64,000 nt of DNA from Marsupella aquatica (lineage: Eukaryota; Marchantiophyta): the NCBI GenBank assembly GCA_973895155.1, contig OZ316893.1, positions 19,716,001 through 19,780,000 of the forward strand. The letters run 5' to 3'. The notes below the pieces were generated by a model. The model saw nothing but the letters and a program-made list of their open reading frames with translations, searched no databases and was not told where the DNA came from. This document shows positions 12,061 to 25,600 of this stretch, one piece after another. The translations under genes and the position numbers were made by a program. Every line of letters starts with the position of its first letter. Position 1 is the first letter of the stretch.

Positions 12061-13274
12061 GGCTCTGATCACATGATCTCAACTCCGGTCATGGAGGTGG
12101 GTCTGGCTGGCTCGGTCTGAGTCTCTGAGAGGGAGGGGAGCGAATATGGCGCGAGAGAAACGACGGCCGTTGGGCGAAGCACTGATGAGACCGTCGGCCG
12201 TCGAAACGGCAGCCGTGACCGGTGATGAGGAGGGCGTTGTGGACAAGCGATTGGATCATTGGAGGGACGGCGGGGTGCCGTCGACGGTGGAACTCGCGGG
12301 TGGATGGGAGGACGTGCGAGGAAGGTGCGCCGTGCCGGGAGAGCCGGTACGACGACAGGGCATGGCAAGGAGCGCAGCGGCGATGGAGAAAACAAGCAAC
12401 CGAACGAACGAGGCTGCTGACAGGGTAGCCAGCATGCTACTACTACTACTACTACTACTATACACTACTACTGGATTGGGGTTGAGCCTCAACAGGCGAG
12501 CAAGCAGGCCGAGGCAGCATAGCTAGAGTAGTAGTGCCGTAGGGAAGTGCGATCCGGGGAGAAGAGAAGAGAAGAGAAGAGGAGGGGAGCAATGGTGGTG
12601 ATGGAGTGATGACCTATCTTGCGAGAGAGAAAGAGTTTCTTCGTCGCGGCTGCGGAATACGGGGTTCGCGCATCTCCTTGCATCTTGCGTGAGGGTCGGG
12701 GGGTGACGAACAAGCAAAAACTGGTGGGCTACAGTGGGGATGGAATGGTACGAAGCGAGCGAGTGAGTGAGCGAGCGAGCAAGCGAGCTGGCAGCCGGTG
12801 AGAGGTGATGTGTTGTGCCGCGATTCGTAGCGAGAGGCTAGAATAATAGAAGGAAGGAGAGAGGAGGGTGAGAGGCGAAGGGGGGGGCGGGGTAGGGGGG
12901 GGTTTCAGGCAAGAGGGACGAGCATCATCATGATCATCGCACGCACAGGCGTAGTGGCAGAGCAGAGAGACGCAAGAGTGAGATAGGAGTGGGACGGAGA
13001 GATGGAAAGGTGGCTTGGATTATCCATGTCGTTGACGGATGGGGCCTGTATTTAGCGATTTGCATTTGACTGATGACTTTAGCTGCCTGGTTGAATGACT
13101 TAGTGTGACGGTGTGGTGTTCGCGCTACAGAGCTTTTTTGGAGCCTGCAAGCGCATACAAGGAGCGCGATGCACTACTGGTCCGTTTGTTTGTTGTCTGT
13201 GCGGTGCGTTGCGTTGGCTCACGGCAGTATACTGTAGTAGGCAACCAGGGAGGAAGGGACGGAGGGAAGCGACT

Positions 13275-13321
<47 letters not shown>

Positions 13322-13668
13322 GGTGCCAAGGTTGAGTGCAGGGGGGAGAGCGCCGAGACAAGGGAGAGCACAGAGACAGGGGAAGTCAGCTGTGCGGATC
13401 GAGACGTGGAGGACGATGGCAGAAGGAGGAGATGCAGCAGTGGAATTGATGCGGATATGTTAGGGTCCTCGCAGGAGTGGTGGGCGGGTCAGAATGCTAG
13501 TGAATTTGGGTCGGAAGTCTCTCTTCCATTGCATTCCGGGGGTGCCGAAATTGCATCCGTTCGCAGAGGGGCTCAATTGCAAGCAATTCGGCTGGTTTTC
13601 ACGAAGCTGGAAACGAGGAAGAGTGGTTAACGTGCAGGGTGGTCGGCGTAGGAAATTAACTTATAAGA
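12061..13668 (+). promoter_or_regulatory. GC- and GA-rich upstream region and leader of the KDM5 gene
   Basis: The 1.6 kb before the KDM5 start is distinctly GC-rich and full of simple repeats: (CTA)n at 12438-12461, GAAGA repeats near 12556-12580, GAGC/GAGT repeats near 12755-12790, a G-run cluster at 12880-12902, and an (AG)n tract at 13276-13318. GA tracts in plant promoters and leaders are known binding sites for BPC/GAGA-binding proteins. Several long open frames here are low-complexity and overlap on both strands, so they are judged spurious. The transcription start is not defined. An in-frame TAA at 13657-13659 precedes the chosen ATG. Confidence 0.55.
13276..13318. repeat. (AG)n microsatellite
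   Basis: About 21 uninterrupted AG units in the upstream region of the KDM5 gene. Confidence 0.97.
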
Positions 13669-16600
13669 ATGGGTAGGGGACGGCGGAAATCTGAATCTGT
13701 GCGACAGGGCCAGGATGTAGGAACTGCGGAGGTGAAACTGGAAGGAGGTATAGGGGCATTTGGCCTGCAAGAAGCTCCGGCGTTTTTCCCTACTGAGGAA
13801 GAATTCGAAAACCCTCTGCGTTACATTGCGCAAATTCGGCCACAGGCAGAACCTTACGGTATATGCCGCATTGTACCGCCAAATTCGTGGAATCCACCGT
13901 TTGGGCTAGACACTGTTAATTTCAGGTTCCCTACTAAACTACAAGCCATACATCACCTGCAAGAAAGGCCCGCGGCATGTGATGCTGACACTTTCAAGCT
14001 AGAATATGTTAGATTCTTGAGAAAGACAGGAGAACCTGTCGAACGCTGGCCGTCTTTGGACGGAGTGGAAGTAGATTTGTGCAAATTGTTCAATGCAGTG
14101 AAGCGACATGGCGGTCATGAAAAAGTTACATTGGAAAACAGATGGGTGGAAGTTGTGCGCATGGTGATGACAGGAGCCAAGGATGTGCTGGCCTCCAGCT
14201 CGACTTCGTCAACATTGCGCCAGCTTTACGAGAAACATTTGGCCACTTTCGAGGTGTACCAGACGAAGGTCGGGGCGGGGAAGCGCTTTAGAAGAAAATC
14301 GAAGCCGGAAGCGAAGGCAGAAGTGAAAGAGGAAGCGAAGGAGGACGTGAAGGAGGAAGCTAAGGGGGAAGTGAAGGGGGAAGTGAAGGAGGAAGTGAAG
14401 GAGGAAGTGAAGCAGGAAGTGAAGCAGGAGAAACATGAGTCAACAGAGAAACTCGCAGAGAAACAGAGTAGGCCTAGAAGAGGAGGAAGGAGGCGGCAAT
14501 CTGGTGGCGGTGTTGATCTCGATGTGTCTGGAAACAGTGAGAAAGGTGAGTCTGCCGAAAACGAGTTATTCGAAGTTTTGCGCCCTGCTCCAGAGGCAGA
14601 TACTCGCCCCCAACCGAAGCGGCGGGGGAGGAGACGTCTATCGTGCGGTGAAGCAGACCTCGAGGATTTGAATGAACCATTACTCCGTCCTCCGGTGGAC
14701 ATTGAGAGGCGCTCTCAAGCAAATCCGCCAGCTCAACGGAAGCGCCGAAAAACGGGAGAAAAATTTGCGGTTCCAGGTGAGGGTTTGGGAAGAACTGACC
14801 AAATTTGCGAGCAATGTCACAGCGGAGCCCATGAGCAATTGATGCTTCTGTGTGATCGTTGTGATCGTGGCTGGCACCTTTATTGTCTCTCGCCCCCACT
14901 CTCCACCGTGCCTGTGGGTAACTGGTACTGCCTCGAATGTCTAGCCTCTGAGAGTGAGAGTTTCGGCTTTGGCCAGGGTCAAGAATATTCGTTCGACTCG
15001 TTCCGACGCATGGCCGATCGATTCAAACGGAAATGGGTTGGGACACGGCCTTCAAGCTATGCCGACTTAGAGCAGGAGTTCTGGCGGGTTGTAGAAGGAG
15101 GAACGGCTCCCGTTGAGGTTCTCTATGGTAGTGATCTAGACACCGGTGTTTATGGAAGTGGTTTTCCTCGGGCCGCCGACCCTGTTCCGGCCTGGACTAC
15201 CGCTGACGCTTGGGATGCTGGTGCGAGGAACCCGTGGAATGTCAACAATTTTCCTAAGCTGCAGGGCTCTATGCTTCGTCTCGTGCATGATAATATTCCT
15301 GGAGTCATGGTGCCTTGGCTATACATTGGGATGCTATTCTCCTCTTTCTGCTGGCACTACGAGGATCATTGCTTCTACTCGGTCAACTATCTGCACTGGT
15401 ATTCATCCTTTCCTTGTCTCTCCCCCTCTGGCCCCGCTCGTTCATGGGTGTCTGACCGAAGGTCACCCAAACGCATCTCCACCCCTATGTGTTTTCGGTT
15501 ACTCAAACACATGAAACTCTCTGTACATATGTCTTTTTGTCTCTTCCATGCATGACTCCGATGTGCCGCCCAAAGGCTATTGGAGACGCTGTCGAAAACG
15601 ATTGCTCTCTCTCCGTCTCTCTCTCTCTCCCTCCCACAGGAAGACGCGCAGTCTCACACTTGAATATATACACCGTCTTTGATAAACAATCGCTTAGCGG
15701 ATTGACAGATCTGGTGAGCACAAGAGACCAGACCCTGTGCTCACGAGTATTGTTCATCACAAGAAAGCTTGGTTCATGGACACAGACATGTGTACTGCTC
15801 TTTTGTTTTCAGATCTGCCCTCAGAATACATACACACGAACACACTTTTGAACATATGTATGAACACACCCTTCTGTACACTGATGTTTAACCACGTAGC
15901 GGATATGTACATACTAACACTAGAGATCAGGCCTTACCTTACCGAGTAAAACTCGTCAGGGGTGAGGCGAAAGCATGGCTGGTGGACAACTACACGTTTA
16001 CGGCTCTTTTGCTGTTATTTATTAGATCTACCGTCAGAAACCACACACACACACGACCTTATATGCCACCAAACAGATACAGATACATGAACGTCAACAC
16101 CCACGAAGATGAAATAATACACATGCAGGATAACAGTAGTTCAGGCACTTCGTTCCAGGGTACTACTTATCACCAGATACTTTTGTCGATGAAAACGGAC
16201 ACTTCTGCTCTTTAGTTGTCAGATCTACCCGCCAAGGGATATTTTCTTACTCCTTGATGTCTATCGTGCCGACTGCTTTGTTATCAAAAGCTGATCCAAG
16301 ACTGAGAGGTTCTTTGACCTCTCAGGTCAAGCAGACGATGGATTCGTTTCTTCCCGACTTGGTTTATTCCTAGGTTCGCCGGTAGGGTATTGTTCCATTT
16401 CGCTAGCGGAGAAGGACGGAACCGTTTAGTGTTTGTTAAGTCTCGATTAGCGTGTTGTCGTTATTCGATTCCCCAGCATCAACCCGACGACGTCTTTCTT
16501 GTCTCTACTATCTTGCTTTCAGAGCCCGCACCTTGTCCTCCGGACTCTACAGATCTGCTTCTCCTGTAGTCTTATGATCAGTGGGCCTTTGGACTTCGGT

Positions 16601-19600
16601 GCCAAGGAGCCTTCGCTGGGCTTGAACTAACGCCGGTTCGACGTTTGTTTTCGTTACTCCATAGTACATAGTTTTTGCACTGCGTTATTTCTTGTCACTT
16701 CAAGCTTGGCTCGAACAATCAAGGCTGCCTTGGTTTTTCCTCTGAAGAAGAGGAACACTCGGTTTATCTAGTCCATGATGATTCATTTGGTCTGACATAA
16801 GTTCGGACGCTTACCGAGATAGACACGCCATGGTCAGTCTGCAATGATCTATCTTCAGTCTGCAAGGTTGCTTTGACTCCGCTTCTATTGTGGCGTTCAA
16901 TTATGTTCATATGTCATGTTACCCGTTACGGAGAGTTCTGGAAATGGTGTTGGAGGGTTATTTGATTTTGTGTGGCTACTTCTGATCGTGGTACCTTGTG
17001 GTTTACACTGTATTAATGCGTCGTTGCATTGGATGTGTCTTGTTGTCAGTGGTGAGCCTAAATCCTGGTACAGCGTTCCTGGTTCCGCAGCCGAAGACTT
17101 CGAGAAGGTTTGGAATTCTTGTACCGAGAAGAAGACTTTTACTCGCCATAGCAGACTTCAGATAGCATGTGAATTGATTGATTTCTTTTTATGAACCGTG
17201 CCGAGAAGTGATTGCTGAACGTACTGGCTGATCCAGTCTCATTCCATGCTGGATTTCTATACTCAAAGTAGACGTTCGTTGTATTATGTCCACAACGATC
17301 ACATTGTGTTTGTTGATTTTTCTAAGTGATATCGAAAGAGCTGTAGCTCCATTATCTTTTGCCAGTAATAACTACGAGTCTCGATGTACTTTTTCTTCAA
17401 AGAGCCCAAGTGGATCTCTATGTGTAAAGCAGCAAAGCAAGGTTTGTAATATTGGTATGTTGTGTGGTGGGGCTACAGGTCATGAGAAATTCCTTTCCAG
17501 ACCTTTTTCAGGCGCAGCCAGATCTGCTATTCCAATTGGTTACCATGCTCAAACCAACAGTCTTGCGGGACAATGGGGTACCTGTTTGTATGACTGTACA
17601 GGTCTGTGACTTGACTAACCTTTTTCAGACCAATTTAATTATCTTTTTTGTCGTTAGCAGATGTTATTGTACTGTGTATGTGCCTCATCAAATCTGACTT
17701 ACAACGGTGCTTGTTTAAGAGTGTTTCGGCTTTCTCCTGTTGAAGTGTTTGGATTCCCGAGCTTCTGTACAGTACAGCTTCTTCAATTTTCCTTTTCTAG
17801 ATTACAACATATTTTGTAGCCTCCCTGGGTCGGTGTTCATAGGCTGTGTTCTTAATTGACTGCCCCCTGGAATGTGCCGTCATTGGTTGTTGTGATGGTG
17901 TGGTCAGCAACTGCATTTGAAGGGAAGTCGCTTTGTGTGTTGTGTCTAGTCACTGATCGTAGACAAAGATTTTTGGGGAAATTATACTGAAACAGTTCAT
18001 GATCTTACTTTTTTCAACCATCTGCACTGTTAAGTGGAGTTTTCGAAATGAATTTGGACTGGCCGTAAGCACGCTATGAGATTATTGAGGAAGAAACACC
18101 TTCTGAAGTCGAAATCACGTTACCTACCACAGGCCGAAATGTCAACAATTCAACTCTCACACCAATACAAACATTGTCGAATGTACCAAGGGTAACCTTT
18201 TTTTGTACTTGAATCACCAGGAACCTCGCAACTTTGTTGTCACATTTCCGAGATCGTATCATGGTGGCTTCAATCATGGTAATTTTTGTATTTTCTGGCC
18301 CCTATGTGTTGTCGGTGGTGTCATGTCACCCATCAATGTGCAATATGTGTTTCGTTGAGAATTTGGAGGACTGAAATTGGATGGCTAATTAAGGGTTTAT
18401 GGTACCGTTTTGTTTTCATGACGAGCTAACGCAAGTTCACTCATGTGGACAGAACGTGTAACGTTTGCTGTAGTAGGCAGTTCCTGTTGCTTAGCGATGC
18501 CTTGGTCATCTCATCTCTAATGAGGAACTGAATGAACCTTTGACTGAATCGACGCCATCCGAACTCAAACTCACGATCTGAACTTTCGTCGCGTTTGCAT
18601 TGTACTGTTAGGTTTCAACTGTGCAGAAGCTGTAAATTTTGCTCCTTCAGATTGGCTTCCCTACGGCGGTTTTGGAGTGGAGCGCTACAGACTCTATCAC
18701 AAGGCAGCTGTATTGTCTCACGATGAGTTGCTTTGCGTTGTGGCAAAGGTCATATTTTGTGCCGGTTTGCAGAAGTTGGATTTTGGGTTGACTTCTGGTC
18801 TAGCCAGTTAGGTTCATTGTGGGAGTTCTTATCTGAATTAGTGCTGCCTTATCTTTGCAGAAAGTGTATGTCATACTGAACTTCCAAGTCTATCTTAAGG
18901 GAGTGAATTGAACATTCAAGGGAGTACTTTTGGTTATAAATGTTTGTGCCACACTGATTAATTTCTTCGTCCCTTTGATATAGAACCCTGACCGTGGTTT
19001 AGACGCTGATATTTTTTTGTGATTTTCTGGCAAGTCACAGAATGAGACCAGCTGTGCAAGATCTCCCTGGTTGCAGCAAGAGCTTTCTCGAATCATTACA
19101 AAAGAACGATTTCAGAGAGAATTTTTGTGGAGCCTTGGGATGGTTAAGAGCTCACCGACGACTCCACGTCCGTTCCAGGACTTTATTGGTGCTGAAGAGG
19201 TTCTCGTTACTCATATTCCACCTTTAATACACGCACCTGGTCTTACTGTGCCGGTTTTGTCCAAGTCGTAATATACTTGAATCCTGATACCAAATGAAAG
19301 AGCTCAGCAGTGTCATCTGAGTTCATGTAAATACCTTTTATAGCATCTCGTAAATCTTCTCTGATTCCAATAACGAAGTACTTGGCAAGGCACTTAAGAG
19401 GATGAATAGAGCACTTGAGAGTTCATTGTAACCGTCTCCAGGCGCAGTCTCCTTAAACAACTGGTTGATGTTTGTGACCTTGCGGACAAGTTGCTGACTT
19501 GAAAATGGCTGCTTTGCTCATTCACTCCAATGTCCACTACACAGGACGCGGAGTGTATCATATGTCGATATTACCTCCATTTATCTGCTGTGGTATGCCG

Positions 19601-22600
19601 ATGTCGCCCCGGAAAGGCAGTGTGTCTGCAGGTATGTTTGTTGTTGGCATTGACATAGGTTTTTGGCTCTGGTTTCTCGCTTCCATAATAAGCGTGTTTG
19701 TTCCTTTGATGGTGTACTATTGACAGTGCTGTTACTGTGGTGTAGCATGCTAGGCAACTTTGCGAATGCAGTGCAGATCAGCAGTCCCTTCTGTACCGAT
19801 TTACACTCGCGGAGCTGGAGGACCTTCTGGGCAATGAGGATCAATCTTCAGAAGACTTCAAGATTGGGGATCAAGCTGCTGCACCTGGCAATAATCGGCG
19901 CAGATTACGACGTGGACAGAGCGGAGCTTCTTCGCTCACCAGTCATTTAACGAAAAAGGTTTGTGCTACTTCAAGTCATTGGTCTAAACAGAGAAGGAGT
20001 CGACAGTTGGGCTATCGATTCCCTTTAGGAAGTCGTTCTAAGAAGTCTGTTGTGAGGTTCTAGTCTCAGATATAGCTTAATGGCACTAGACGCGTTCTGC
20101 ATTTTTTACTAAGTTTGCCGCTTGCATGTAGGTGAAAGGACGTTCTTACAAGCATTCTGAGTTGGCGGACACTTGGTTAATCCAAGCTCGTGGAGCTGGC
20201 AAGAGCCATTTACGATCTCCTGTTCTCGAGGAATTGCTTACACAGGCAGAGCAATTTCTTTGGGGTGGGCATGAAATGGACCAGGTATGTTCTAGTTTGC
20301 CTTGCTGAAAGTGGAGACACCCGTATGAGGGTAGCTAGGTTATGACGGTACGAGGCGCTTCTTGAATCTCTTGAGATCTTGTCGTTGTTCTGTCCAGGTT
20401 CGAGAGTTCGTGCAAAAGCTAAACGCTGCCCAAAAATGGGTACAAGATGTTGCAGCTTGCTCGACAGCCGCCCAAAGACATGGACATGCCAGTAGTGGGA
20501 AAGCAGTGAAAGTTGATTTTGCCTTAGTGCAGCAGCTCGTCGCTTTTGATCCTGTACCTTGGGTGGAGCCACATCTGCAGACACTGAAGGTTGGGCATAA
20601 TACTATTTTCTGTCTTGGATGTGTACTTCTCGTACGTTGCCCAACCTGACACAATTGAGTTGTCTCTAAGTGTGAATGTTGGATGATACTTGCAGGTCTT
20701 ATTTGAGCCTGCTCAGAGATTGGAACAACAGATCACGGAATCACTTTCTTCTCCATCCCAGCTTGAGGTGATTATGCAGCGAGTACTTTTTGTGGAAGTT
20801 ATGCCAAAATGGAGAAGCAAAGCCTAGTTGAACATTATCCAAGGGAAAGAACTGAATGCATGTTTGAGGCGTAGATTATCATCTTGTTCTAAGTAGCTCC
20901 TTGTACAACTTGTTGACAGATTCGAGTACTTCAAGCGCTGTTGCAAGAAGCCAGCCATTCATCATTTGAACTTCCTGGACAGCATCAATTGAAAGATATG
21001 CTGAATTCGGCACAGGTGAGGTTTTCAGAAACTTAATATAAACGTCTGTTGTGGCAACTGTGGAATGTCTCATCTTGCTCGGGTGATTCTGATTGTGCCG
21101 TCGCGGTCCATGCAGGTGTGGGCTGATCGTGTGCGGAAGCTGCTATCTTGTGCCAAGTTACGAACTCGTGCTCGGAAGGACGAAGTAAATTTGGAACATC
21201 TTCAATCATTGCATGCAGAGGTCAGTCTCTTGTAACAACGAAATAGTCTTTGTTGTGAACTGAAAATTGATTCCCTTCACATGTCAGCAGTTGCCAACTT
21301 TTTTGTGACGTTCAGTTCTTCCAGGCGAAGTTCCATTCAATATAATTTTGATCTTCACTCTCTGCAGGGATTAAAGATGCCGGTGATGTTGGGGGAGAAG
21401 GAACTTCTTTATTCGACCATCAAAAGCGTGCTTGAATGGCAACTGCATGCACGCCAGATCCTAGCTTCGTCTTGTACCGAACAGGTTTGTATAGAGTATA
21501 ACTTCCCTAGGGTTTGTCAGATGTGTTCGTTGTGCATATAACGGTAGGCTTGTAAATTAACTCTATGAATTAAGAAGTTTAGCAGACCCTCCAAAAGTCA
21601 GTCTAATACCTCTAGAACCAGAGAGAACATGTTATCATTATTGTTCGTATTATCATATTTGTACCATCCAATCTTTTGTACTCCAATGGATTGCAAGTGT
21701 CAGGTATCGCTATGCCATTGTCCGTTTCTTCCGTAAAAATGTTATACAGACGAATGCAGGCTTATTTGATGTTACAAACAAGTAGAAGGAGAACACTTGT
21801 ATGAAGGAGATTTTGGAGCTACTCAGACTTCTACGTGGGATTCGTATTTATCAGCTGTCACCTTATTGGTGCAGGAGCTGGAAGAGGCTTTGAAACAGAG
21901 CGAGTCAATGCCAGTCCACGTAGTCGAAGTGGACCTTCTGGAGGATCGGCTGCAGAAAGCAAAGACGTGGGTCCAGCATGCTCGTGATGCTTTAGTGCAT
22001 GTAAAACAGCAGACAGACTACGCGGTTTCAATGGAGGTTCTGGGTGACCTCCTTCAAACTGGACGGCGCCACCAAGTCCACGGTACCTTTTGCTAAGCAC
22101 TTCTGTATTGTTCTTGTATCTAGTCAACTGTTAGGAGGGAGTGCCTGCCCCATATGTGAATTTTTTTATCATTCCGTACCTGTCTCCCAGAATTTTGGAT
22201 AAGAGGATTGGTAGTGTAGCTTCTTTTACACTCTTTTTCCTAGATACTCAAAGGCATCTTCAGTACACACCAATGAAGTAGCATCACAGACATGTAATAT
22301 CTATCCTTTCATAAGAAAACAAGTCTTTTTTCAAACCGGCTCCATGCGATGGACCTGGTAGCAGTGGTACTTGTCAAATTTCTCCATGGGACCCGAGTAG
22401 GTGACCCTGCCGAAATTCTTCTAATTTCTAGATAATTTGCAAATAAGAGAGATCACACTATTCGACCTACTTGGAATTACTGACAAGTTTTTTGTCTACG
22501 TATTTTATCTGCTTTGATGTACTGAAGGTTTGGACGAGATGGGCCTCTTAGAGGTCGAGTTGCAGAAAGTATCCTGGATGCACAATGCTTCCCAGGTAAT

Positions 22601-25600
22601 GGTCGATCTATCTCTTGTCTCTCAACGTTATTTTCCGTGTCTTCTTTACCCAGCTGGCCTACGTGATCGCAAAGCTAATCGTGCAAAACTTTCACCGAGG
22701 TTACTCAAAGATTAATTCTGGAATGGTGTCTTATGATGAGCCTCATAGGTGATTCGTTGTATGTGATAGAATTTAGTCTCTTGTTTCATTGGCTATCTGT
22801 CGTATCCTATGAATGAAGACTGAAGTGCTGCCTTTTCTTAGTTCGATAGAGGTATTGTTGAGGTCGTCTGAACGATGCATCGTACTGGGTCAATAGGGAT
22901 TCAAAGGCAGTTATGGGGCTTCATGCTCAATTTCAGAATGGTGTGGATACAAGTTTTGTAAGAATGACTGCAGTTACATCTCGGAAGTCCTGGAGGATGT
23001 CGTGAATTTAAACTCAAAGTCTTTTGAGTGACAGCCATGCTTAAGAAACTTGTTTAACCTGCAACATCATAGAATATTGTAAAGGTCTCGTTTAAGCTCT
23101 CAATCTAGTCAATTCCCATCTTAGTGGCCTTGTATGGTGATCGTTTGATTTCTGTACTAGTAGGTTGTCCGCATGTTGACTTGTTTGGACGGGTCATTAA
23201 AACAGACGTAAGTATTGGACCTTTTCTTTGCAAGAATACTAACTCGTGATGGTCCTACTTGCAGACCCTGCTAGAGTACCCTTCTATAAATTATTTGCAA
23301 GATCTTATTGTACAGGCGACAAGGTATGATTGTACTACCTTTATTCTAGACTTCAGTGATCATCTTGAATTTGTTTGTTTTGCCGGACAAGGTGGACGTA
23401 GGATATGTTTGCTCATTCTTCATTTATTGTTCCGCTGTCTGGGTATGTGTTTGCAGACTGCAATTAGCTGATGATAAGATCGCTATCAAAATCAGTTCAA
23501 CATTAGCGGCTGCTTCTTCCTGGGAGTCGAAGGCAGGGAACATGTTACGGACCCGCGGTACTTTGGCTGATTTCATGGGACTTGCGAGGTATTGTTCTGT
23601 TTGCAATTCATGGGAGCCACTCGTCTGCTACGACTTGTTAGTCCATAAATTTTCAAAGTGGCGCCGTTTTACAGAAAGACTGATCTGGTATGAGTCTTAT
23701 CGCAGTGCTGCTGAGAAGATCCATGCAAAATTGCTTCATTTGGATCCTTTTAAGGAAGCCATATCAGAGGCCAATCTATGGCTTGATCGTGCTCAAGCCT
23801 TTTGTAAGCCATTATCCACTGTTTTGGAGGAAGACAAATCTGAGCAAGAGCAACTAGATCTTCCTACCCTTCAGGTCCGTGTGTTCGTTAATGAGTCTTA
23901 TAGGGTTGTGCCATACGTTTCTTTTAATTTGGGATATCTTGCGTGTTCGGAGTACAAGTGCTTTCATACTATTGATTTGGTTGTTGCTGTGGACGAGCTG
24001 GAATGGATATTTTAGATTATCAGGAACGTCTAAGTTATCTTCTATGCCCCTGGGAACAATTACGTCTCCTTGCTTTAGACGCTGGTAGCTGCAGGCGATT
24101 ATCAGGGGGATAGATTAGTTTATCTTGTGTACCCTACTCAGCAAAGATGGAGACCGATTGTCCACGCTTGTTGGATATAGAGCACTGAGGTTGAAGAACT
24201 CTGACTGCAGGTTTTGGTGGAAGACTCCCAAAGATTGCTTGTGGTACTGGATTATGGAAAGTTACTTTGTACAGCTCTTGCGAGAGCTAAATCGTGGGTT
24301 TCTGAAGCAAACAGTTTGAAGGCTTCAGTTTTTGTCGTTCGGCAATCTGAGAGTGAAGTTAGCTGCCCTCTGCACTCGAAACTTGACGTTGCGGGGGAAG
24401 ATGAGGTTAAGAAGGGTTGTCTCTGCTCCGACGAAGATGGTGAATCCAGCACTCGGCTTCAAGAAGATGTGCTCAAGTTACAAAGTCTTCTTGGAGAGGG
24501 TCTGGCACTTCGCCTTAAGATACCGGAGATAACAGAGCTACAAGGTCTATTGGGTGCAACTAAGTGGTGTCTGAAGGCTCGCCAATTGATGAAGTCTTCT
24601 CCAACCGTTAAGGTGGGAATATCCTGTTTTAGATAGTATTCTCAGACGCAATGTCATTCAGTGAGCAAAGACCTAACCATGCAAGATTCCGTTTTTGTCA
24701 TACGAACAGTCTTTGTCAGTAAGGAGATGCATCATGAAGTTAGTCAGTTGAGAGACAAGCCACTCACGGACGTACTTAACAATCGCGGATGCACTTTTAA
24801 AATTCTTATAGGAAGTCGAATCACATCTCGAGGAGGCTAGTAGTCTGCCTGTGATATTAGCCCAGCACTCTTCTCTTCAAAGAATGCTTATCGACGCGAA
24901 AGCATGGCTTCAAGATGCAGCCTCATTTCTCCCAGGATTTGGCATCAAAGGCAATTGCACGGAAGAGCAACTGAAACAACTGATTGCAGATGCTCAGGTA
25001 ATTTCTGGTAGCTTCTCAGTGGAGTTGTTTTTAGCTTGCTATCATTTTTATGGTCAATATGTGTATCTGATTTAAGAACTATTTTTGATGCAGCTCTTGC
25101 CAGTGTCCGTATTATCGGAAACAGCATGTCTTGAAGACATTCTGGCATCACACAGGTATTTGAGGCACATTTTCTGAGTTCTTGAGTGGAAGTGGATTCT
25201 AGTCTATCGTGTGTTTAGGCCGCGGAACGTTTTTCTCACAGGTTACTATTTTGTTTTTGGACCCTAGGACTTGGACGAGGAAGGTCCGACATGCTCTTGC
25301 TGGTGCAGCGTGCTTGACATGGTCTGAGCTTCTGAAGCTGCAGGTGTGATATCGCACTTTGCAGTGTACCACTGTTCCAAATGTAGACCCTCGTCTAAAG
25401 CAGTGGAATTCATTGACCAAGTAGCAGACTTAAATATGAGTAATTTTGAGTCGTCTGTATTGTCTTTTACCCCCCACCCTCCCCCCTCTCGTCGCCCGGA
25501 GAGAGATTTTAACCGTATAAAGCAATGCGAGGTTTAGTCTCATTTGTCTATCGTATCCCTCCGCATCATGGGCTTGCTTTTCTTACATGTGCCCTTTCTG

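Noticed and set aside
12069-12526. Overlapping GC-rich frames on both strands upstream of KDM5
   Set aside because: Low-complexity proline- or arginine-rich translations in a simple-repeat region, with no conserved motif on either strand.
14226-14702. 158-codon antisense frame inside KDM5
   Set aside because: It is the complement of the EVKE repeat (an S/F/T repeat) and follows from the sense-strand repeat structure.
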